Assembly: GCA_946965045.2 (NCBI GenBank)
Contig: OX337241.1
Coordinates: 1,116,001-1,180,000 of the forward strand
Source of the DNA: Epithemia pelagica
Taxonomy: Eukaryota; Bacillariophyta; Bacillariophyceae; Surirellales; Surirellaceae
DNA length: 64,000 nt
Direction of reading: 5' to 3'
Shown: one piece after another, positions 27,998 to 39,040 of the stretch
How the letters are laid out: each line of letters starts with the position of its first letter
Numbering within the stretch: the stretch's first letter is position 1
Made by a program: the position numbers and the translations under genes
Notes under the pieces: model-generated
What the model saw: the letters and a program-made list of their open reading frames with translations, nothing else
Told to the model about the DNA's origin: nothing
Databases searched by the model: none

Positions 27998-30049
27998 ATG
28001 GATCCTCATGAGGACAACCACCACGACGAGTCGGAGATGCACCAAGAAACCACTCCTCCCCAGTCGAATGCCAGCATGAATCCACTCCTAGTAGTCGCAC
28101 CAAAAGAAGAAGAAGAAGAAAAGGAAAAAGAATCCCAACCACAACAACAACAACAAGTAGGAGATGGGTATCTAAACCAGAGTGGGACTGTTGATCAAGA
28201 ACAGCGATTGAAACGAGAAAAGAGCAGCAAGAAAAAGAAGAAGAAAACGAAAAAGAAGAAACTGGAACTGGAGGAAGAAGAGGGTGGTGGTGCGGCACGA
28301 GGACAACCGTCTTCAAAAGACAGGATGAAACCAATACCCAACGCCCCAACAGAAAACCACGACAACCACAATCCCTGGAATACAACGGTTCAATCTCCGG
28401 GTGGATCCTCCTCCAACACTACCAGCAGTGCAGTAGAAGAGGAGGATCATGGTTCTCCTCCCGTGACAAGCCCGACACGTTCTACTACCACCAACGTTCG
28501 GCCATCTACGACGACTGTCTCCCGACCGGGTGCCTTTGCGCAACCCGGCATTGGTCGTCGTCGTAGTACAAGGACGGAAGACGACGAGAGTAGTCATACT
28601 AGCATTATGAATGCCAGTTTGGTTTGGTTCACAAGGAGTCCAGCCACCCACGACACGGACAACGACAACACTCGGCCACACACAACCACAACAACAACGA
28701 CGACCACTGTCACCCTTGAGTCCGACGACGACGAAGCACGTACATTGGAAACGGGTGGTTCCTACAGTGCCGAGACGCCTCCACCAGCAACCACAACGAA
28801 TGGTGTGACAGTGTTGCCATCCACCTTGATGAACGAGGACAAGAACCATGAAAAGCAAAATGGCTCCTCCAAGCGACGACGGCGGAGCAGTGGACCTTGG
28901 ATTTCCCGTCCCTGGCGGATTGGAATATTGGTGACAGCTGTCCTGGTCATGTTTGTCGTGGTGGCGATTGCCATTTATTATTCCGTTTCGGCCGCTGTCC
29001 AGGACGATAACGACACTACACCACAGACATTGATTCCCCGTCCCAATTTCACGCTGCCGGATCCTGCAATGTTTGCATCGTACGACAGCTTGTCCTTTTT
29101 CCTCGTCCAATGGGGTTCCATGTTTCCCCAATGTCAAGTCTCGAAACCACCCACCTTGGAACTACAATGCCATTCCGGAACCAACGACGCCTTTGCGGCT
29201 GGATCATCATCGCCATCTTTGGTGCAATTAATGGCCCAAGTCGACCAAAGTGGAGTGGTATGGGTGGAATGTCAACGCAAGGAGGAGGACGTATCGTCCA
29301 TCGTGCTCTGCCAACCCAACTCGAACAATTACAAACTCATGAACAATATTTTGGACCTTGCCTTGATTGTGGTCTGTGCGACACCGGGCGATGCGGACGT
29401 TGCCTTGAAGGCTACGGTAAGTTCTTTGGAGGGGAAGTGTCAAGCTTTGAATTTGGGTGATGGTACGACCGGCAGTGCTCCGGAAGTGACCATGGGTGTG
29501 TCCATGGGACACTATCTTTTTCCCACGAGCGACGATCCTTCTACTGAATTAAAGTTAGTTCAATCCACCATCCAAGAATGCTCGGAAGATGCCAGGGGGT
29601 TTACCTTGGAAGCCTTTCGAACCGGTGTCATTGTCGCAGCGTGTGGAGCCTTGGGAATTTGTCCCAACACCTTGTCTTGTACCACCGGAACACTGGAATT
29701 TTCGTTTCAAAACCGAATTCCAAAAACTTCGGCACGAGGACTGTGGAATGACCGGGGATTGTTTCCTCCATGGAATATGACGCAATTGTGGCAAGTGGCC
29801 GACCGGGAACTTTTTATTGCCTATGAACGAATCGACGAAGTACTTCGAGGCGTGGAACGAGATCCGCCGTCGGTACCTTGTTTTTTGTGTAGGATCCATC
29901 GCACTCTTTTCTTCTTGACCAACACACCTCTTGGGAGTGTTGAACCCATGCGTAGGTGCCGTTTCTTCAGCCATTGTGATTTTTGCAACACTGTACTCCT
30001 AGGAGTAGTACCTCTAGCGAGAGAACTAGTAGTGCTACCTTATGGATAG
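27998..30049 (+). CDS. Single-pass membrane protein of unknown function
   Basis: The 683-residue frame opens at ATG 27998. The first 300 residues are low-complexity (acidic, Lys-rich, Thr-rich) and look cytosolic. One strong transmembrane helix (IGILVTAVLVMFVVVAIAIYY) follows a basic RRRRSSGPW stretch. The remaining 350 residues should lie outside the cytosol; they contain about a dozen cysteines, fitting disulfides, and no domain I recognise. The layout, a disordered cytosolic N-terminus and one helix before a luminal domain, resembles many diatom receptor-like proteins, but no leucine-rich repeats are seen. The last 60 residues differ in style and a GTAGG at about 29889 could be a splice donor, so the C-terminus is uncertain. 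Confidence 0.65.
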   Translation: MDPHEDNHHDESEMHQETTPPQSNASMNPLLVVAPKEEEEEKEKESQPQQQQQVGDGYLNQSGTVDQEQRLKREKSSKKKKKKTKKKKLELEEEEGGGAARGQPSSKDRMKPIPNAPTENHDNHNPWNTTVQSPGGSSSNTTSSAVEEEDHGSPPVTSPTRSTTTNVRPSTTTVSRPGAFAQPGIGRRRSTRTEDDESSHTSIMNASLVWFTRSPATHDTDNDNTRPHTTTTTTTTTVTLESDDDEARTLETGGSYSAETPPPATTTNGVTVLPSTLMNEDKNHEKQNGSSKRRRRSSGPWISRPWRIGILVTAVLVMFVVVAIAIYYSVSAAVQDDNDTTPQTLIPRPNFTLPDPAMFASYDSLSFFLVQWGSMFPQCQVSKPPTLELQCHSGTNDAFAAGSSSPSLVQLMAQVDQSGVVWVECQRKEEDVSSIVLCQPNSNNYKLMNNILDLALIVVCATPGDADVALKATVSSLEGKCQALNLGDGTTGSAPEVTMGVSMGHYLFPTSDDPSTELKLVQSTIQECSEDARGFTLEAFRTGVIVAACGALGICPNTLSCTTGTLEFSFQNRIPKTSARGLWNDRGLFPPWNMTQLWQVADRELFIAYERIDEVLRGVERDPPSVPCFLCRIHRTLFFLTNTPLGSVEPMRRCRFFSHCDFCNTVLLGVVPLARELVVLPYG

Positions 30050-30196
30050 GAGAGGTGACTTTCTCCAGTCGCAGAAAATATTTGTGATTCGAATATCGGC
30101 TTGTGACCACGCACTTCCTTCCATCACCCTTTCTTTTCCATGATTGACTTTTGCAATCTGTTGTGTCAAACGACCTTTACTCCGAACAGAAGCACC

Positions 30197-31975
30197 ATGG
30201 CAAGATCCATACTGACTCGTGTCGTAGTATGCGCTTCGGTGATCGCAACGGCAACCTGCTTCACAGTCTCTACGACGACGACGACCAGATCGCTTCAGAG
30301 TAGGGTACCGCCACCAACTCGGGAGCAGCGACAACCACCACACCATCGTGGTCCACTCGTGTCGCTCCTTCGTTTGTCTTCCGCGGCCACACTCGAAGTC
30401 GACCAGACAACCTCGTTTCCTCCCATTAGCCTGTACAATTCCAAAACCAAGCAAAAAGATGTGATTATTCCAGTGAAGGAGGGACAGATATCCATGTACA
30501 CGTGTGGACCCACGGTATACGACTATGCCCATGTCGGCAATTTCCGAGCCTTTTTGACATACGACTTGCTCAAGCGAGTCTTGCAATATTATGGATACGA
30601 CGTCACGCATGTTTGCAATTTGACAGATGTGGATGATAAAATCATTCAACGAGCCAACGAGCAGGGACTTGACGATGTGACGAAGTTGACTCGCAAATTT
30701 GAAGCCTTGTTTATGGAAGACCTTGGCGCCCTCAACATTCGACCGGCCACCTTTTATCCTCGAGCGACGGAACACATTCCGGAAATGATGGAAATGATTC
30801 TCATGTTGCGAGATAAGGGATTAGCCTATGAAACGAGCGATGGGTCATGGTACTTCCGCACGCAGGCACAGCCCAAGTATGGAACTCAATTGATCCAATT
30901 GAACTTTGACGAAATGGAATCGACAGAACGAGGCACTGAACAAGAAACGGACGAAAAGGAGCATTTCGCGGACTTTTGTTTGTGGAAGGCTTTCAAAGAA
31001 GGCATTGACCGGGAAGACATGGCTTGGTCGACGGATGATTTTCAAAAGGGACGACCCGGATGGCATTTGGAATGTTCGGCCATGGCTCGCAAATTTTTTG
31101 GAGCCGATCAGACCATTGACTTGCATGGTGGGGGTGTCGATCTCAAATTCCCTCATCACGAAAATGAAATTGCCCAGTCGGAAGGTGTCATGTGTGGTGA
31201 CGGTGGTGATTGTGTCTTTTGCAACTCGTGGTTTCACAATGGCTTTGTGAATATTGGAGAAGAGAAAATGTCCAAGAGTTTGGGCAACTTTTTGACCCTG
31301 CAGACAGCCTGTCCCAGTGCACTCGATGTCCGAGCCTACCGCTATTTGGTTATCAGCAGCCAGTATCGAAGTCCCCTGGCCTTTGCACCCAAAGCCATTC
31401 AAGCGAGTAAGAATACCATTCAACGCATTGACAAAGTTCGGGCCCGACTCGAGGATATTTTGAAAGAAGCAGAGTCTGTTTCCATAGGGCAAGACACGGA
31501 ATCCGAAATTGCCACTGTGCAGGTACCTGCCGCCTTGGATAATTTTGACAAGGCATTGAGGGATGATTTGAGCATGCCGCGTGCCTCGGCAGCTCTTTTT
31601 TCCGTGATCAAATTGGCAGAAGCCGAATTCAAGAAAGTTCCCGAGACAGTTGTGGAACCGCAATCACCAAACTTGGAGAATTTGGATCTACAGGGGTTGA
31701 CAGCCATTAACAATGCTCTCACTCAGATGGATGAGATCTTTGGAATATTCTATCAAGTTCCTGCCAGTCATCAAGGGAGTGATGAGGTGGCCAACGGCGA
31801 CAACAGTGAGACGATGGCAATTCCCGAGGAAGTCTATCAACTCGTTTCGGAACGGACAGCTGCCAAGGAAGCCAAGGATTGGGAGTTGGCGGATGACTTG
31901 CGCAATCGGATTACGGAACTGGGCTTTGCAGTCAAGGATGTGAAAGGAGGGGATCCGATGATAAGCAAGAGATAA
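30197..31975 (+). CDS. Cysteinyl-tRNA synthetase, organelle-targeted
   Basis: This class I aminoacyl-tRNA synthetase charges tRNA-Cys. The signature motifs are present: TCGPTVYDYAHVGN with the HIGH-type HVGN at residue 112, the zinc-site segments GWHLECSAM and HHENEIAQSE, and KMSKS at about 357-361. The C-terminal helical region ends normally. The ATG at 30197 is preferred over 30140 because it begins a signal-peptide-like stretch (MARSILTRVVVCASVIATATCF) followed by Thr/Ser/Arg-rich sequence, resembling a diatom bipartite plastid presequence; dual mitochondrial use is possible. From 30197 the protein has 592 residues, more than a bacterial enzyme (about 460) mainly because of the presequence and C-terminal extension. 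Confidence 0.93.
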   Translation: MARSILTRVVVCASVIATATCFTVSTTTTTRSLQSRVPPPTREQRQPPHHRGPLVSLLRLSSAATLEVDQTTSFPPISLYNSKTKQKDVIIPVKEGQISMYTCGPTVYDYAHVGNFRAFLTYDLLKRVLQYYGYDVTHVCNLTDVDDKIIQRANEQGLDDVTKLTRKFEALFMEDLGALNIRPATFYPRATEHIPEMMEMILMLRDKGLAYETSDGSWYFRTQAQPKYGTQLIQLNFDEMESTERGTEQETDEKEHFADFCLWKAFKEGIDREDMAWSTDDFQKGRPGWHLECSAMARKFFGADQTIDLHGGGVDLKFPHHENEIAQSEGVMCGDGGDCVFCNSWFHNGFVNIGEEKMSKSLGNFLTLQTACPSALDVRAYRYLVISSQYRSPLAFAPKAIQASKNTIQRIDKVRARLEDILKEAESVSIGQDTESEIATVQVPAALDNFDKALRDDLSMPRASAALFSVIKLAEAEFKKVPETVVEPQSPNLENLDLQGLTAINNALTQMDEIFGIFYQVPASHQGSDEVANGDNSETMAIPEEVYQLVSERTAAKEAKDWELADDLRNRITELGFAVKDVKGGDPMISKR

Positions 31976-32240
31976 CACAACTATCTCTGTCTCATTCACC
32001 GAACCTAATCATAAAGCAACGGAACGCAGCACATGAATATTCTAAAAACCTAGTTTGAATTCTCACAGCGTAAGAATAACAGATGAGGAAATCCACCAGT
32101 CGATTTGGGTGGGTGTGAAGTTTGGAGTTGACCGATAAGGGCTGTCGCTAAGAATCAACACATAAGTAGCAGCTGGGATTCGTGTTGATTTGGATCTGTA
32201 AGGTATTTGAGTTGTCTGAGTGGTCAATCCGGCCGGTTTC

Positions 32241-33817
32241 CTACTTTTGTGCCAGTAGCTTTTGATTGATTTCCGCTTGTTTGGCCTTGGCGGCCGGCGT
32301 GGTCCCCACCCACACACCCTTGTCATTAATCGTCGTTTCCCGTTCCCAGAATTGCAAGGGTGAATTGGCTGTCTTTCCCGTCAAGGCTTCCACTCCATCG
32401 GGTGTTATCAATAGGGTATGTTCAAATTGCGCCGATCGCTTTCCATCCACAGTGGTAGCCGTCCATTCATCGGGCCAGCTCAAGGCCTTGGCAGACCCTT
32501 CGCAAATCATGGGTTCAATGGTAAAGGTATGGCCGGCGGCCATTTGTCCATTGGGCTCATTATTCCGATAATGAAGAATATTGGGGTTAGTATGAAATGT
32601 CTACGACACGGAGTGAAAGCAAGGACGAAGAAGCAATGTGAGCAAAAGCATTGTGGAAGCAACACACAGACACATTTTCATTCTGTTGCTTGTACATACG
32701 CTTCCAATTCCATGACCGCAAAAGTTTCGGACGGTGGAATATCCCTTAGGTACTACATAATCTTCAATAATGGCTCCAATATCCTTGTAATCCTTGCCGG
32801 GTTCGACAAACTGACAGGCCTGGATCCAACAATCGTACGTTGTTTGCAACAATCGTTTCGCATCGTCATCGACTTCACCAGCCACAAACATTTCACTGCA
32901 ATCGCCATGATACCCATCCAGATACACCGTGATGTCGAGATTTATAATGTCGCCATTTTGTAACCTACGATCATCCGGAATTCCGTGACAAATCACTTCA
33001 TTCACACTGGTACAGCAACTTTTTGGGAATCCGTGGTAATTCAATGGAGAAGGATAGGCTCCACGCTATAGTAATGGGCACGGACCAAAAGCAAAAATTG
33101 GGTCAAAAGTAAAGAAAACAACTCATGAGCAGTCGTCAATTTTGCAATTCCTCCATCAGCACCAAATTCTCTTTCTTTCTTCACATTCTCTACAGTGCAT
33201 ACACCACCCACCTTGATGGTTTCTTGATGCACCAATTCATCAATTTCATCTGTCGTCACTCCTACCGCAACCGCACGTCCCGCCAAGTCCAATATTTCTC
33301 GCGCCAAGGCACCCGCCTGTCGCATTTTTTCAATTTCCCTGGCTGTTTTGACTTCAATCATCCACGGCAACAAAGGTTTGGCGGCACTCCGTCCTGGCGT
33401 CCCAGTTTCGGCATAATCGGGCTTGAGAATTTCTGGTACCGTCACAATCTTTTGAGGACTTTGTTGTCCTGGACGAATGGCTCCCGCATATGGAAATCGA
33501 TCCAGTTGTTGCGGCATGGGTGCCGTCGTTGTCGAGGAGGACGATAAAGTGGTTCGGCTCTTGCTGCTGGTGCTGCCACCAAATCCCTTGGACGCTTTGG
33601 CAGTCGACTTTTTCTTTTTGTTGTGCATCATAAACAAAGACCATTCCTGATCTCTCCTCGTTGCTGTTGATGTTGGAAGGTAGGACCATTGTGTTCTGGA
33701 TATCTCCATGGATCCTCCTGTTTGTGGAGACCCAACAAACGCACTTGCGTGGGCAAGAAACGAGAGCAACAGGAACAGGTTACAGACGCATATCCTTGAC
33801 ATGATTTCTAATCTCAT
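32241..33817 (-). CDS. Methionine aminopeptidase type I, plastid-targeted
   Basis: Three exons (33817-33212, 33065-32700, 32600-32241) with introns of 146 and 99 bases give 443 residues. MetAP removes the initiator Met from new proteins. All five metal ligands are visible: Asp pair in [17 protein letters not shown], His in FCGHGIGS, Glu in FTIEPM and Glu in QFEHTLL. Splicing restores the conserved [24 protein letters not shown] block across intron 1. The N-terminus has a signal peptide ending in ASAFVGSP, a classical diatom plastid-import motif, so the enzyme should act on plastid-encoded proteins. Intron 1 holds the left breakpoint (about 33116) of the tandem duplication that fills 33-54 kb. 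This copy is intact; two 5' fragments of it occur at 38.3 and 49.0 kb. Confidence 0.93.
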
Positions 33818-34228
33818 GGTCGTTCTGGCACTTCTGATTTCTCTGGTTGTTTCCGCAATGTCCAGACTTCTTTTTTTCTTTAGATACAGGGGAACCAAGA
33901 GGACCACCTTGATCTTTTTTGGTGTTGAGATTTGAGATGTTGGTTTGGTGCTTGCGTGTTATGGCACGAGCTTCTGCGTGTTCTGTGATTCGCCCCGCAG
34001 ATTTCTCGTGTCTCCATGTCCATGTCGCAATGTCGTGGGGCAGTTGATGGATGTCAGATTGAGTCGCGAAAAGGATCCATGCCAAACAACGAATCACGAC
34101 TGACGACGGTCAGGACACAACACAAAACACAACACAAAACAACAACATGACAACCTTCTGAGCCGACGCTTCGTTCCGAACTCGCAGTTACATACCTTAC
34201 AACTGCTTCAACTCCATCAGCTTCGAAG
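33818..34228. other. Upstream region of methionine aminopeptidase gene
   Basis: The part up to about 34075 is repeated upstream of both truncated aminopeptidase copies (39041-39203 plus 44891 onward, and 49659-49915), including GATTCGCCCCGCAGAT and GTCAGATTGAGTCGCG. Beyond that the sequence is unique to this unit. A short run of ACACAACACAAA repeats lies near 34120-34145. Confidence 0.5.
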
Positions 34229-34771
34229 ATGCCGCATCCGCCCCAAATTTCGTCAGACTCCTTGTCTCGCCTCTGTGCTGATCTGAGCGGCGCAGGTGCT
34301 GAGTTGAAGACTACAAACGATGGTCTGTGTGATATGACCGTGATTGAGTTTCATCGCAAGGGGGACAAGGGTATGCGCATCCAGGATGCGTACAATAAAT
34401 GGGCTGTTTCCCAAGAGGGTGATCCCCTGACGTTCGCCGTTTGTGCTCCGCCAGGGAATGTGGTTTCTCCAGCGCCGGAAAGCGTGCTAGCCGTTGGAGT
34501 GGAAGCCTACAGCGTATTGCATGCGTATCAAGGGTTGACGATTGCAGCATTTGACGACGGAGCGGTGCCTGCGGTCCCCCTTTTGGGAGGCTATGGGCCC
34601 TTTGTGAACATCCATCATGCAGCTGTTGCCGCGAATAAGCTTTTGGAACGAATTGCAAACCCTGGACCCGGTTTCCCTGCGATCAATTCGGTTGGGGCCG
34701 GAACGTATTTGGCCACCGTATCGCAGCAATACACGAACGTGCTTGTTGTCATTCACGTCTACAAGGTGTAA
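34229..34771 (+). CDS. Hypothetical 180-residue protein
   Basis: An ATG-initiated frame of 180 codons is preceded by an A/C-rich leader. The composition is ordinary for a soluble protein, with Gly/Ala/Val-rich segments, no signal peptide and no membrane helix. I do not recognise the family. It lies in unit 1 of the triplication, but its sequence is absent from units 2 and 3, so it was inserted into unit 1, or lost from the ancestor of the other two. Confidence 0.5.
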   Translation: MPHPPQISSDSLSRLCADLSGAGAELKTTNDGLCDMTVIEFHRKGDKGMRIQDAYNKWAVSQEGDPLTFAVCAPPGNVVSPAPESVLAVGVEAYSVLHAYQGLTIAAFDDGAVPAVPLLGGYGPFVNIHHAAVAANKLLERIANPGPGFPAINSVGAGTYLATVSQQYTNVLVVIHVYKV

Positions 34772-35289
34772 GTAACTGTAAGAATATTTCGAATCGAATC
34801 AAGATGATCATAGTCGACACCAGGAATGTCATCGACATCACTAAGGTTGTCATCAAAGTCTTCCTCGACGTGGCTCTTTGACGGCAAAATACCAAACGTG
34901 ATGCTGCGTCTCTTCTCGTTTTGTTCTCTCCTCTCCATCTTTCGGCCCTTTTCCCAATAATCTCTTCAACCTGTCAGGGTCCGATTTAGACTTGGTACGT
35001 TGAGACTTCTTGTCGAATTGCCATAAATCGGCCTGAGTCAATTGTTTGCGAAGCGAGGCCGACCAAATTCGCAATTCTCTGTGAATCTCGGGCAATAAGG
35101 CCGGGACGGAGACGCATGCTAACCATGGGAGGACTCCGTGAGACATTGCCTTGCGACGATCACGTCGGGATTTTTCGGGGTCATCTTCAACTTCAGTCTT
35201 CTCTTCTTCCACATCTTTCAGAGACGTCATAAGCGCAACTCCACCTGAGACTGATTTCCTCTGGCGACGTCTTGCTTGACGGCGATTGA
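34772..35289. other. Unique stretch before truncated kinase copy 1
   Basis: A minus-strand open frame (34853-35299) begins with GTG and encodes Arg/Lys/Glu-rich sequence; an internal ATG would give a shorter product. I find no family for it. The plus strand should have held the N-terminal half of kinase copy 1, which is missing. Confidence 0.35.
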
Positions 35290-35880
35290 ATCTTTTCACC
35301 GGTCATGGAAAATATTGCAGACATTGAAGACGTTCTACCAGGCCGTACCGAGATTGGTGCAGACGGAAACGAAGTAGAACGCAAAGCATAAAAACATCTC
35401 AAAAAGGTTATGTTTGTTCTCGAAAGGTACCTCGGAAAGGCAACCTTTTTGACGAGCAAGGATGAGCAATAGGGTACAAAAGTAGAGAAATTGATCAAAG
35501 CCTTGCGGTACGAAATTTGTCAGGCAAGCAGCGAGACCGAGGATTCTTATACCAGTGATCCTACTACAACACCCGAAGAGAAATATGCACCCGGGGCGTA
35601 TGCTCACGAAACAGATGGCACACAGCCTTGCATTCGGTGTCTTTTACAGTTGATCGGTGCGTGTTGGGAACCCGATTCTTCGGAGAAATCCAGACCAGCA
35701 AAAAGTTTTGTTCTCAGAGAGGTTATGATTCCAAGTACCCGTTATCGACGCAAACGATCGATGGATTTCTTGCTCCAGAAGAAAGGGCGATTAGAAGCTG
35801 TTATTTTTTACGATAATCTGACGGTTCCTGTGGAAGCAAAGCCGGGATGCCGTAGTTCTGAGAAACCTGACAAACTCTGG

Positions 35881-35955
35881 AATGAGGCCACTAATCAAAT
35901 TTTATCTCACGTGAAATAACTTGATGTGAGATAAAACTTGATTTGTGGCCTCATT
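35881..35955. repeat. Quasi-palindrome inserted in kinase copy 1
   Basis: The left arm (35881-35910) and right arm (35926-35955) are inverted copies of each other with a 15-base spacer and three mismatches. Copies 2 and 3 carry only the left-arm sequence, followed by CTTGCGAAGCATCTT, so the right arm is an inverted duplication made in copy 1. It is a typical trace of template switching during replication. Confidence 0.85.
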
Positions 35956-36672
35956 CGAAAGTGTATCGGGTTTCTCAGAACTACGGCGAATTCAACTTCG
36001 CCTGCTGGGGTGTGCCCTGTCACATTACTGGGATTGTTGTGTCCATGGCCGCCAGTCAGATGTTACAGCTGCGTTATGAAAACGTGGGTTCACCTGACGC
36101 CAAGTTGGTGTTATATCGGTCCAAGCTGATGCCTCTCATGAAAGTTGGGCACTTGAAAAATGGGCAGACGCGGCGGGAGATGAAAACTTAGAATCGTTTG
36201 ATTCACTCAGAACAGTTCTGTAGGGGACGGACGGGACTGGTGGAGTAGATGGTGTTGGACTTCCCTTGGGAGTTCGGGTCCTGTTCAATCTTATGAATCA
36301 ACCCAGTAATAAACTGTATGGCTTCTCAGTGGACATTGAAGTCGATATCTTGGGTCCTCAGATCGGGAGCGGTGGAACGGCGATAGTTTCTAGCAAAAAG
36401 GATGATCGCACGAGCGTGACAAAGCTGTAACGGTATCGGTATGGTATTAAGAACGGAATTGATAATGAGAGAAATTTTTTGAAGAAGCTGGCAGCTGGTT
36501 GCACAAATCTTGCTCAGGAAATCGCCAACGCTTTTCGAGGAGACAAGTTGAAGGTCAAGCTTGGCTCTGTTGAAATTTCTTTGCCCGCCATTCAGCTGAC
36601 CCCTCTTGGAAAAAATGCCTCTGCGTATTTGAATTCATTAGAGAAGACAAAAGCTTCGGGCTTGCGCCTCAT

Positions 36673-36785
36673 ACAAATGTTCTTTTCATGTATATACTTC
36701 AAGGCCGAATTGATCCCAGGGGATCCTAGGGGAATCCCAGGGGATCGATTCGGCCTTGAAGTATTTACATCAAAAGAACATTTGT
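36673..36785. repeat. Second quasi-palindrome in kinase copy 1
   Basis: Arms of about 50 bases (36673-36724 and 36735-36785) are inverted copies around a short GC-rich loop containing GGATCC and CCTAGG. The right arm is the normal coding sequence seen in copies 2 and 3 (TTCGGCCTTGAAGTATTT). The left arm is an inverted copy of it placed just upstream, replacing about 15 bases. Confidence 0.88.
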
Positions 36786-37172
36786 CACTGCGATGTGACT
36801 CCCCAAAATATAATCATCGTTGGGGAAGAAAGTAATGCGAGAGCTGTGTTGATTGACTTCTCGGTTGCACGAGATCTCGGAGAAAGCGTCACTGGCTTTT
36901 GGGGGACACCGGACTACACCCACCGCGAAATATTTCTGAAGAAAACTTGGACGTCTGGTAAGGAAAAAGACAAAGCAGGGCTTGGGTTCACGATGGCTTT
37001 TTTCGCAAATGACTCTATTTTACCATGGGAGGCACTTACGTCTAGCTGGGAATTGGAATCTGAATTGGAGAATCGCCTCGAAAGGGCCCTAGAGGTGACC
37101 CAAGAAGCCGATTGCGAGCAACACATCAAGACAGAAATTGAAAAGCTTCTCGACTGTGACAAGAATTGGTAG

Positions 37173-37872
37173 CAAGCAGTACCTAACGGCCTCATCCGAA
37201 AAACGATAGTCTCACAATCCTGCGAAATAGCTTGTTGGTTGAACACGGATTGTGCTATATGCACGTACGGGCGAACTACTTCCTCTTTGTAGACAGTTAC
37301 GAATAACCCACGAGGAATCGATGTCCACGCTGGTTGACGCAATGCAACACAGAGAGACGTACGAGAGGAGCCGAGAAAATGAATCCTTATATATTCGGAG
37401 TTCACATGAACAATGGTTTGAGATGACTCCACTTGCTTGGATGGATGAGCACAGGACAACACAATTGGTTTCAGGATCTGACCCGCATTCCAGGAGTGCT
37501 TTGGGACTGGCCCCTGTCCTAATCTACTCCAACCAGAACTGTGTAAAAAGAAGGAAAGAATCTCTATTCTTGGTTGGGCGTTCGCGATACTGCTGCATTC
37601 TTTGGCAAAAAAGACACGTGTTGCGAATACATACATTGCGTAAAGTGTGTGTGTGAGTGTGCCGTTCCAATACTGTCATCTCCATCCGTATCGCGAACCA
37701 TGTGTGTTTGCCGCCGTCATGTCAAATGTTGGAACTGTGATTTTGTTTGTCTCTGTCGTTGGTTCTGGCTTGTCTTTCTCCTCAGGTCGTCATCTCGTTG
37801 TTCCACCGCAATTCCGACCAGCATGACCATTCTTGCTTCTCCCGAGTATATACGTTCATTGTGTCGTTCGTG
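37173..37872. other. Spacer between kinase copy 1 and SOUL fragment
   Basis: This stretch is repeated at 47813-48499 and 52796-53487 and corresponds to the 3' flanks of the kinase and SOUL genes, which converge. No gene is seen; small frames here do not keep their length between copies. Confidence 0.55.
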
Positions 37873-38334
37873 TTATGGTTGCACCGACTTGGCCTCTGCT
37901 TCTGCTTCTTCCTCCATGAAAGGCAAGACTGCGACGGCAATTTCATTGCGTTTCAAGACGGGCAGGGTATAGGGTGGATTGTACTGAAAGACCACATGGG
38001 GGACCGTCGAACCATGGGGGACATCCAATTCCACACCATCCAAGGCCAATCCAGCCAAGAGGGCATTCTTTTGTCGCATGACTTCACCCTTGGTGGCAAA
38101 GCCGGTAAATCGTCGTACGGCCAAACGGGCGGGAGGAATGTCTTGAATCAAAATTTGACCCGGTTTGTCGAGACCATACCAATATTCGTTGGTACTGCTT
38201 TCGTCCTGCGCCAAGGGTTCCGGAGGGGACAAAGGGGTGGTTGAGGATGAGGAGCCATCATAAAAGGTCCCAAATAAAAGCGCATTTCTCCCGACATGGT
38301 CGTGGTGACGGGCGTCGTCATTTCCATCGAGACA
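37873..38334 (-). pseudogene. SOUL gene 3' fragment, copy 1
   Basis: The stretch matches the last 460 bases of the intact SOUL gene (53488-53950), including the stop codon. It breaks off at the duplication junction. A small indel in the segment after the MRFYLGP codons (AAAAGGTCCC against AACGGGGTCCC) shifts the frame. The same change is in the other fragment at 48500, so it predates the second duplication. Confidence 0.9.
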
Positions 38335-39040
38335 AACAACTCATGAGCAGTCGTCAATTTTGCAATTCATCCATCAGCACCAAATTCTCTTTCTTTCTTC
38401 ACATTCTCTACAGTGCATACACCACCCACCTTGATGGTTTCTTGATGCACCAATTCATCAATTTCATCTGTCGTCACTCCTACCGCAACAGCACGTCCCG
38501 CCAAGTCCAATATTTCTCGCGCCAAGGCACCCGCCTCTCGCATTTTTTCAATTTCCTTGGCTGTTTTGACTTCAATCATCCACACGGCAACAAAGGTTTG
38601 GCGGCACTCCGTCCTGGCGTCCCAGTTTCGGCATAATCGGGCTTGAGAATTTCTGGTACCGTCACAATCTTTTGAGGACTTTGTTGTCCTGGACGAATGG
38701 CTCCCGCATATGGAAATCGATCCAGTTGTTGCGGCATGGGTGCCGTCGTTGTCGAGGAGGACGATGAAGTGGTTCGGCTCTTGCTGCTGGTGCTGCCACC
38801 ACCAAATCCCTTGGACGCTTTGGCAGTCGACTTTTTCTTTTTGTTGTGCATCATAAACAAAGACCATTCCTGATCTCTCCTCGTTGCTGTTGATGTTTGA
38901 ACGGAGGACCATTGTGTTCTGGATATCTCCATGGATCCTCCTGTTTGTGGAGCCCCAAGAAACGCACTTGCGTGGGCAAGAAACGAGAGCAACAGGAACA
39001 GGTTACAGACGCACATCCTTGACATGACTTCTAATCTCAT
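38335..39040 (-). pseudogene. Methionine aminopeptidase 5' fragment, copy 1
   Basis: This is exon 1 of the aminopeptidase gene plus about 95 bases of intron 1, cut at the junction. The ATG (39040) and plastid presequence with ASAFLGAP are kept. A two-base insertion (CCACACGG against CCACGG) shifts the frame after RSAAKPLLP, and exons 2 and 3 with the catalytic site are absent, so no enzyme can be made. Confidence 0.9.

Larger units (their letters stand above)
35290..37172 (+). pseudogene. Nuclease-kinase gene copy 1, truncated and broken
   Basis: The fragment matches the intact gene at 50168-52795 from about its residue 290 to the last codon (both end CDKNW). The first 290 codons are missing. 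Several frameshifts, stops and two palindromic insertions (35881-35955, 36673-36785) disrupt it. The nuclease-like core is kept with VPVEAKPG (Glu codon at 35833), and the kinase C-terminal lobe includes IDFSVARDLGES. Its middle is closer to copy 2, while its last 330 bases are nearly identical to copy 3, which points to gene conversion or to a mosaic duplication history. Confidence 0.88.
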
